A DNA stretch of 64,000 bases from Cupriavidus gilardii (GTDB lineage Bacteria; Pseudomonadota; Gammaproteobacteria; Burkholderiales; Burkholderiaceae): NCBI RefSeq assembly GCF_013314895.1, contig NZ_JABTYE010000003.1, forward strand, positions 248,001 to 312,000, read 5' to 3'. The notes below the pieces were generated by a model that did no database searches, was not told where the DNA came from, and saw nothing but the letters and a program-made list of their open reading frames with translations. Numbering within the stretch: the stretch's first letter is position 1; the number at the start of each line of letters is the position of its first letter. Position numbers and translations under genes: made by a program. This document shows, in pieces, positions 59,343 to 64,000 of the stretch.

Positions 59343-59843
59343 TTATTCCCCTTCCCAATAATCCAGACTCCCCTCCGCCCGACCGATATAGGCGAACCCA
59401 TGGGCGTGATCGAGCACGCCAAACTTGCCCGAGTCGGGATAGTGGCAAAGCTCCGGTGCGGTCATCGTGCTGACGGCCAGCACCTTCAGTACTTGCGAGC
59501 CGGTATTGATGATCTGATGCGCCGTTTCCGGGCCCCCTGCCGGGCAGGAAATCACATCGCCGGCGCGGATCGGATGGCGGGCCTCACCGATGCGCACTTC
59601 GCCGGTGCCTTCGACGATAAAGAACATTTCCTCGTTGGCCCGGTGGCTGTGGAAAGGGAACACGCGCTTGCCAGGGTCGATCACCGTCAGGTTGTAGCCG
59701 AGTTTCTGCGCGCCAAGCACGTGGCCGATCGGCGCCATGCGGCCGCCATAGCGGTCGGCGGGCAGTTCGGAACCGTATTGACGGGACAGGTCGGCGAAGT
59801 CCAGGAATTGGGCATCCGCGATGTTGAGGATGGGTGTGGTCAT
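59343..59843 (-). CDS. cupin domain protein
   Basis: 166 residues. One double-stranded beta-helix: cupin motif 1 FPFHSHRANEEMFFIVEGTG (H-x-H...E) and motif 2 near GDVISCPAGGPETAHQIINT (G-x5-P-x(n)-H). The metal ligands are present, so it could be an isomerase, a dioxygenase or a sensor. It belongs to the group of cupins fused to neither enzyme nor HTH. GGAGGAG precedes ATG 59843. It lies downstream of two IclR genes on the same strand, in a neighbourhood of aromatic-catabolism-like genes. Confidence 0.88.
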   Translation of the reverse strand: MTTPILNIADAQFLDFADLSRQYGSELPADRYGGRMAPIGHVLGAQKLGYNLTVIDPGKRVFPFHSHRANEEMFFIVEGTGEVRIGEARHPIRAGDVISCPAGGPETAHQIINTGSQVLKVLAVSTMTAPELCHYPDSGKFGVLDHAHGFAYIGRAEGSLDYWEGE

Positions 59844-59922
59844 GGTCGTCTCCTCCATCAAGGTTGAATGGATTGCAGTCTAGTTCCGGCGCGACGACCC
59901 GCGTAAGCACGGCGCGCAGGAG

Positions 59923-60759
59923 CTAAAGCGTGTTCCCGCCGCTGTTCTCCGAGACCGGTCGCCCGAAGCGCCACGAGAGGCGGCGTGCAGCTGCCGCGAG
60001 CCGCTTCGCCACCTCGCCCTGCAGGGTGCTGTCGAAACTCCCCGCCGTCCCCATCGCCGCCAGCACCAGCACCACCGTACCGGTGTGGTCGAACACCGGC
60101 GCTGCCAGCGTATGAATGCCGGGCACGGGCCTGTCGAGCGCATCGTCGATGCCGTGCGCGCGAATGCGGGCCAGCCTCGCGGCATAGGCGGCCTTGCCTG
60201 CGCCGAACTCCTTCGTCGACGCACCGGCCATCCGCACCGATTCCTGCTGCAGCAGTCCGGTCAGCACGTCGTCGGGCAGATGCGCAGCAAACACGCGGCC
60301 GATCGCCGTATTGACGAGCGACAGCACCGTGCCCACACGCAGGCTGACGTGCTGCGGCCGCGTCGATTCCTCCAGCCGCACGACGGTCGGGCCAACCGGT
60401 CCAAGCACAGCCATCGCGACGCTAAGGCCCGTATCGGCGGCCAGGCTGCGCAGCTCCGGCTCGGCCTCCCGCACCGGCGACAGGCGCTGCAGTGCGATCA
60501 GCCCCAATTGCAGGGCCAATGGCCCCGGCAGAAAGCGGCCGTCGGCATCGCGCTCGAGCACGCCGGCCCGCACCAGGCTGACCAGATGCGGGAACGCTTT
60601 GGCAGGCACCATGCCGGCGCCGCGCGCTACTTCGCTCAGCGCGAGCGGAGTGCTTGCCCGCAGCAGCGCGCCGATCAGCTGGGCGCTGGCATCGAGCGCT
60701 TGAATGCCGCGCTGAGGCCTGCCGGCGGTCTCGTCGGTGGTGGCGATGGCGTTCGTCAT
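59923..60759 (-). CDS. IclR-family regulator (second of a tandem pair)
   Basis: 278 residues. IclR HTH about 18-78 (GIQALDASAQLIGALLRAST, VPAKAFPHLVSLVRAGVLER) and effector-binding domain (about 90-265, with HVSLRVGTVLSLVNTAIGRV). It begins four bases after the stop of the paralogue at 60763 and is therefore co-transcribed with it. The two share the layout 'HL/PYLVSL.R.G', '..GPLALQL', 'VGTV.SL..TA.GR', so they come from a duplication. Likely control of the aromatic-type genes starting at 61842. Confidence 0.9.
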   Translation of the reverse strand: MTNAIATTDETAGRPQRGIQALDASAQLIGALLRASTPLALSEVARGAGMVPAKAFPHLVSLVRAGVLERDADGRFLPGPLALQLGLIALQRLSPVREAEPELRSLAADTGLSVAMAVLGPVGPTVVRLEESTRPQHVSLRVGTVLSLVNTAIGRVFAAHLPDDVLTGLLQQESVRMAGASTKEFGAGKAAYAARLARIRAHGIDDALDRPVPGIHTLAAPVFDHTGTVVLVLAAMGTAGSFDSTLQGEVAKRLAAAARRLSWRFGRPVSENSGGNTL

Positions 60760-60762
60760 GGC

Positions 60763-61536
60763 TCAGCCCTTTCCGCGCAGTGAATCGGCGATCTGCACCG
60801 CCGTCGTCTGCAGGGCGCGAGCGAGATCGCCGCGCCAGGTGGTGTCGATGGTCGCGGTCGGGCCGATGGCCGTGAGCAGCAGACGGAGCGCGCCGGCGGC
60901 GTCGCGCACCGGCACGCACAGGCTGCTGACGCCGGGACTCGGGAGATCGATGCTGCGCGCGATACCGCGGCTGCGCACCTCGTCGAGCTCGGCAAGGAAC
61001 GCAGCGCGTTTGGGACGCGCCGGCAGTGCGTCGAACAACGGCACCCATTGGGCCTCGGGCATGCATGCGCAGTACATGCGGCCGGTCGCAGTAGTCGCCA
61101 GCGACATCACGGTGCCGACATGCAGATTGACGTGCAACGGCGCATTGCCGCGTTCGTAGCGCACGATGGTGGGGCCTTGTGGACCCGGCACGCTGACCGC
61201 GACGCTGCAGCCCGTCTGTGCGGTGAGCTCGACAACAAGCGGCACGGCGGCGTGCAGACCGGGATCCAGCTCCAGCCGCATCCGCGCCAGTTGCAGCGCC
61301 AGCGGCCCAGGTTCGAATCGGTCATCGAGGTGATCGCGCTTGATCCAGCCCTGGCGCGTCAGCGATACGAGGTAGGGATGGGCTTGGGCCGGTGCGATGC
61401 CGACCGCCGAGGCGAGCTCCGCCGCCGATAGCGGTGCGCGCGCTTCCGCCAGCGCCTGCAGGAAGCGGCCGGCCACGTCGACGCTCTGCACGCCGCGCTG
61501 CGTCTTCTCCTGTCTCGCCTGCCCGTCCTCGCCCAT
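60763..61536 (-). CDS. IclR-family regulator (first of a tandem pair)
   Basis: 257 residues. HTH about 13-73 (GVQSVDVAGRFLQALAEARA, GIAPAQAHPYLVSLTRQGWI), effector domain from about 85, with HVNLHVGTVMSLATTATGRM. Start ATG 61536 faces the metallo-hydrolase gene across 305 bases. IclR regulators generally control aromatic or hydroxy-acid catabolic operons and bind aromatic acids; the adjacent monooxygenase fits this. The pair may form heteromers or divide effectors. Confidence 0.9.
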   Translation of the reverse strand: MGEDGQARQEKTQRGVQSVDVAGRFLQALAEARAPLSAAELASAVGIAPAQAHPYLVSLTRQGWIKRDHLDDRFEPGPLALQLARMRLELDPGLHAAVPLVVELTAQTGCSVAVSVPGPQGPTIVRYERGNAPLHVNLHVGTVMSLATTATGRMYCACMPEAQWVPLFDALPARPKRAAFLAELDEVRSRGIARSIDLPSPGVSSLCVPVRDAAGALRLLLTAIGPTATIDTTWRGDLARALQTTAVQIADSLRGKG

Positions 61537-61841
61537 CGTCTCCCTCCGAAAGGCTGGATATTAATCCAACGCCGCATGCGCACCGCAGCGGCAGCCTGCA
61601 AGTGGGCCACGCCGGCTGTGGCAGCTCGGGCGCCGCTGGATCGCCCGCGGTCTTTTTATGTTTTAGCCAATCATTTGGTTATTGACTAACTAATGAACCT
61701 CTCCTACCATCCGTCTACCCCGACAACGCCGCGCGCCCTCGCGCCCGGCCAATCCAATAACGAAGGGGCGAGACAGTATTCGTGCGTTGTCACCCGCAAT
61801 GCCGCCCGCTGCCGCGCCCCGTCACCCACGACGAGGCAAGC
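61537..61841. promoter_or_regulatory. divergent control region of the IclR/metallo-hydrolase genes
   Basis: No convincing coding frame. AT-rich core at about 61650-61695, including the dyad TTGGTTA-TTGAC-TAACTAA (61675-61693, one mismatch), a likely IclR operator. Confidence 0.55.
61675..61693. promoter_or_regulatory. candidate IclR operator
   Basis: TTGGTTA-TTGAC-TAACTAA, seven-base arms with one mismatch, in the divergent gap between IclR and metallo-hydrolase genes. Confidence 0.5.
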
Positions 61842-62801
61842 ATGGCCAAAGCATTCGCATCGCAAGCCGACCTGGAAGCCAAAAAGGTCACCTTCACCCA
61901 GCTGTCCGAGAACGCCTACGCCTATACGGCCGAGGGCGATCCGAATTCGGGCGTGATCATCGGCGACGATGGCGTGCTGATCGTCGATACCACCGCCACG
62001 CCCGCGATGGCGCAGGACCTGATCGCGAAGATCCGCTCGGTCACCGACAAGCCCATCAAATACGTGGTGCTGTCGCACTACCACGCGGTGCGCGTGCTGG
62101 GCGCATCGGCCTATTTCGCCGAGGGTGCGCAGCAGATCATCGCCAGCCGCGGCACCTACGAAATGATCGTCGAGCGCGGCGAGGCCGATATGAAGTCGGA
62201 AATCGAGCGGTTCCCGCGCCTGTTCGCCGGCGTCGAGACCGTGCCCGGCCTGACCTGGCCGACGCTGGTGTTCGACAAGGAAATCACGCTGTTCCTCGGC
62301 AAGCTCGAAGTCCGCATTGCGCATCTCGGTTCGGGCCACACCAAGGGCGATACCGTGGTCTGGCTGCCGTCGCAGAAGGTGCTGTTCTCCGGCGATCTGG
62401 TCGAATACGAGGCCGCCTGCTATTGCGGCGACGCCCAGCTGGCCGAATGGCCGGCGACGCTGGACGCGCTGCAGGCGCTCGGCGCGGAAAAACTGGTCCC
62501 GGGCCGCGGTCCCGCGCTGACCACGCCCCAGCAGGTGCGCGAAGGCATCGCCTACACCAAGGACTTCGTCACCACGCTGTACCGCGCGGGCCAGGAGGCG
62601 GTGGCGCAGAACATGGATCTGAAGGCCGCGATGGCGCATACGCGCAAGAGCATGGATCCAAAATTCGGCCACGTCTTCATCTACGAGCACTGCTTGCCGT
62701 TCGACGTGACCCGCGCCTATGACGAGGCGTCCGGCATCACCCATCCGCGCATCTGGACTGCCCAGCGCGACAAGGAAATGTGGGCCGCGCTGCAGGACTG
62801 A
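61842..62801 (+). CDS. metallo-beta-lactamase-fold hydrolase with altered zinc motif
   Basis: 319 residues. MBL fold: SGVIIGDDGVLIVDTTATPA, then the metal loop VVLSHYHAVRVLGASAYF, GSGHTKGDTVVWLP (His) and VLFSGDLVEY (Asp). The canonical H-x-H-x-D-H is here H79-x-H81-x-V-R, so the second-site Asp and His are missing. The protein may bind one metal or act on an unusual substrate. The segment SHYHAVRVLGAS is, to my memory, shared with close homologues in aromatic clusters, so this is a subfamily trait. Starts at ATG 61842 behind ACGAGG. The monooxygenase follows 43 bases downstream. Confidence 0.85.
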   Translation: MAKAFASQADLEAKKVTFTQLSENAYAYTAEGDPNSGVIIGDDGVLIVDTTATPAMAQDLIAKIRSVTDKPIKYVVLSHYHAVRVLGASAYFAEGAQQIIASRGTYEMIVERGEADMKSEIERFPRLFAGVETVPGLTWPTLVFDKEITLFLGKLEVRIAHLGSGHTKGDTVVWLPSQKVLFSGDLVEYEAACYCGDAQLAEWPATLDALQALGAEKLVPGRGPALTTPQQVREGIAYTKDFVTTLYRAGQEAVAQNMDLKAAMAHTRKSMDPKFGHVFIYEHCLPFDVTRAYDEASGITHPRIWTAQRDKEMWAALQD

Positions 62802-62844
62802 CGCAGCGGGATCGGCATTCGAGATGGTGGAAGGAGACAACACG

Positions 62845-64000
62845 ATGACGGTCGACTATCAACGATTGACCTTCGAATACCGACCTTGCGCGCAGGCGTC
62901 CGCGGCCGGAGTGGTGCATCCCGTCGTGGTAGTGGGCGCCGGACCGGTTGGCCTGGCCGCTGCGATCGACCTGGCCAAGCAGGGCATCCCGGTGGTGCTG
63001 CTCGACGACGATTGCACGTTGTCGACCGGCTCGCGCGCAATCTGCTTCGCGAAGCGGACACTGGAAATCTTCGATCGGCTCGGCTGTGGCGATCGAATGG
63101 TCGACAAGGGCGTGCGCTGGAATCTCGGCAAGGTCTTCCTGCGCGACCAGATGGTTTATGCCTTCGACCTGCTGCCAGAAAGCGGGCATCGCCGGCCGGC
63201 CTTCATCAACCTGCAGCAGTACTACGTCGAGGGCTTCCTGCTCGAGCGCGCGCGCGAATTGCCGAATCTGGAGATCCGCTGGAAGAACAAGGTGGTCGGC
63301 ATCGAGCGTCGGGAGGATGGCGGCACCGATGGCACCGTCGCGTTGACCGTGGAAACGCCGGACGGTCCGTATGCGGTGCAGGCTCGCTACGTCGTCGCGG
63401 CCGATGGCGCACGCAGCCCGATCCGCAACCTGCTCGGTCTCGACAGCAAGGGCCGCACCTTCAAGGACCGCTTCCTGATCGCGGATATCAGAATGGAAGC
63501 GGGCTTTCCGAGCGAGCGCTGGTTCTGGTTCGATCCGCCCTTCCATCCGAATCAGTCGGTGCTGTTGCATCGCCAGCCGGACAACGTCTGGCGCATCGAT
63601 TTCCAGTTGGGCTGGGACGCCGACCCAGTGCTGGAGAAATCGCCGGAACGCGTCATCCCCCGCGTGCAGGCGCTGCTCGGCCCGGATGCGAAGTTCGAGC
63701 TCGAATGGGTCAGCGTTTACACCTTTTCCTGCCTGCGCATGGACAGCTTCCGGCATGGCAACGTGCTGTTCGCCGGCGATTCCGCGCACGGGGTGTCGCC
63801 CTTCGGCGCACGCGGTGCCAATAGCGGGGTGCAGGATGCAGACAACCTCGCCTGGAAGCTGGCCCACGTCTTGCGCGGCGAGGCGCCCGACGCGCTGCTC
63901 GACACCTATGCCAGCGAGCGCGAATACGCGGCCGACGAGAACATCCGCAATTCGACTCGTTCTACGGACTTCATTACGCCCAAGAGTCAGGTAAGCCGTG
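62845..64000 (+). CDS. FAD-dependent aromatic-type monooxygenase (cut by window edge)
   Basis: 385 residues in the window; the gene continues to the right. FAD-binding VVVVGAGPVGLAAAIDLAKQ (about 28-47), the DG motif VVAADGARSPIRNLLG (about 179-194), and the GD motif VLFAGDSAHGVSPFGARGAN (about 309-328) mark the flavoprotein hydroxylases of the PHBH/MhpA group. They add one oxygen atom to a phenolic ring using NAD(P)H and O2. The substrate is unclear; resemblance is to 3-hydroxybenzoate- and 3-hydroxyphenylpropionate-type hydroxylases. GGAAGGAGA precedes ATG 62845. Operon with the metallo-hydrolase. Confidence 0.88.
   Translation, partial: MTVDYQRLTFEYRPCAQASAAGVVHPVVVVGAGPVGLAAAIDLAKQGIPVVLLDDDCTLSTGSRAICFAKRTLEIFDRLGCGDRMVDKGVRWNLGKVFLRDQMVYAFDLLPESGHRRPAFINLQQYYVEGFLLERARELPNLEIRWKNKVVGIERREDGGTDGTVALTVETPDGPYAVQARYVVAADGARSPIRNLLGLDSKGRTFKDRFLIADIRMEAGFPSERWFWFDPPFHPNQSVLLHRQPDNVWRIDFQLGWDADPVLEKSPERVIPRVQALLGPDAKFELEWVSVYTFSCLRMDSFRHGNVLFAGDSAHGVSPFGARGANSGVQDADNLAWKLAHVLRGEAPDALLDTYASEREYAADENIRNSTRSTDFITPKSQVSR

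Noticed and set aside
61693..61956. 87-residue plus-strand frame before the metallo-hydrolase
   Set aside because: Overlaps the metallo-hydrolase start in another frame and is Pro/Arg-rich; the gap looks regulatory.
1..64000. Search for CRISPR arrays, insertion sequences, prophage genes, integrases or an origin
   Set aside because: None was seen. The only accessory-looking island is the PIN/ImmA-IrrE pair near 57.5-59.2 kb.

Overview
This is a GC-rich chromosomal window that looks like a betaproteobacterium of the Burkholderiales, probably the Cupriavidus/Ralstonia/Burkholderia group. The pointers are a classical Burkholderiales porin, a BpH3-type H-NS protein, a DUF2917 gene beside a GcvA-like LysR gene, a complete llpE-bpeEF-oprC (ceoAB-opcM) type RND efflux locus, and many LysR and IclR regulators. 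This assignment is inferred from protein families; no 16S gene is present. I see no phage, transposase, CRISPR array or replication origin.

Layout. 1-5.2 kb: a truncated alpha/beta hydrolase, a LysR/flavodoxin-like oxidoreductase pair, and a LuxR-type response regulator overlapping a hybrid histidine kinase. 5.3-8.5 kb: aldehyde dehydrogenase, a CDP-alcohol phosphatidyltransferase (probable phosphatidylserine synthase) and two small membrane proteins. 8.7-8.9 kb: tRNA-Glu and tRNA-Asp with a promoter and a terminator. 9-15 kb: GFA protein, glycosyltransferase, glycogen-debranching-type glucosidase, OsmC, M23 peptidase, ATPase. 15-20.7 kb: two LysR genes divergent from an MFS exporter and an SDR gene, plus DUF3820, a cation diffusion facilitator and a probable HEPN remnant. 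20.8-29.6 kb: the RND efflux operon with its divergent LysR regulator; two related palindromic elements sit between its genes. 29.7-34.2 kb: a minus-strand stress cluster (DUF2795, two ferritin-like proteins, BON protein, OsmC). 34.3-41.2 kb: LysR, porin, LysR/DUF2917, H-NS, a lipoamide-dehydrogenase-like flavoprotein and a peroxiredoxin-glutaredoxin fusion. 41.4-52 kb: M16 peptidase, Tat-lipoprotein PhoD phosphatase, hydrolase, D-amino-acid transaminase, a MerR-methyltransferase pair with a textbook MerR operator, exonuclease III with a histone-H1-like tail, and tRNA-Val.

The most interesting stretch is 52.4-59.2 kb. A MocR-type regulator diverges from a Pseudomonas mevalonii-type catabolic HMG-CoA reductase, followed by a small two-helix protein and a TctA-like permease. 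This looks like a mevalonate (or related branched acid) uptake and degradation module, closed by a strong terminator. Next to it is a compact toxin-antitoxin-like pair (XRE/ImmA-IrrE protein plus PIN protein) whose predicted sigma70 promoter implies a leaderless message.

59.3-64 kb: a cupin, two tandem IclR genes, a metallo-beta-lactamase-fold protein with altered metal ligands, and a truncated FAD monooxygenase. This resembles the edge of an aromatic-acid catabolic cluster.

Start codons were chosen from ribosome-binding sites and family alignments recalled from memory. No database search was possible, so function names rest on motifs and recognised family sequence.
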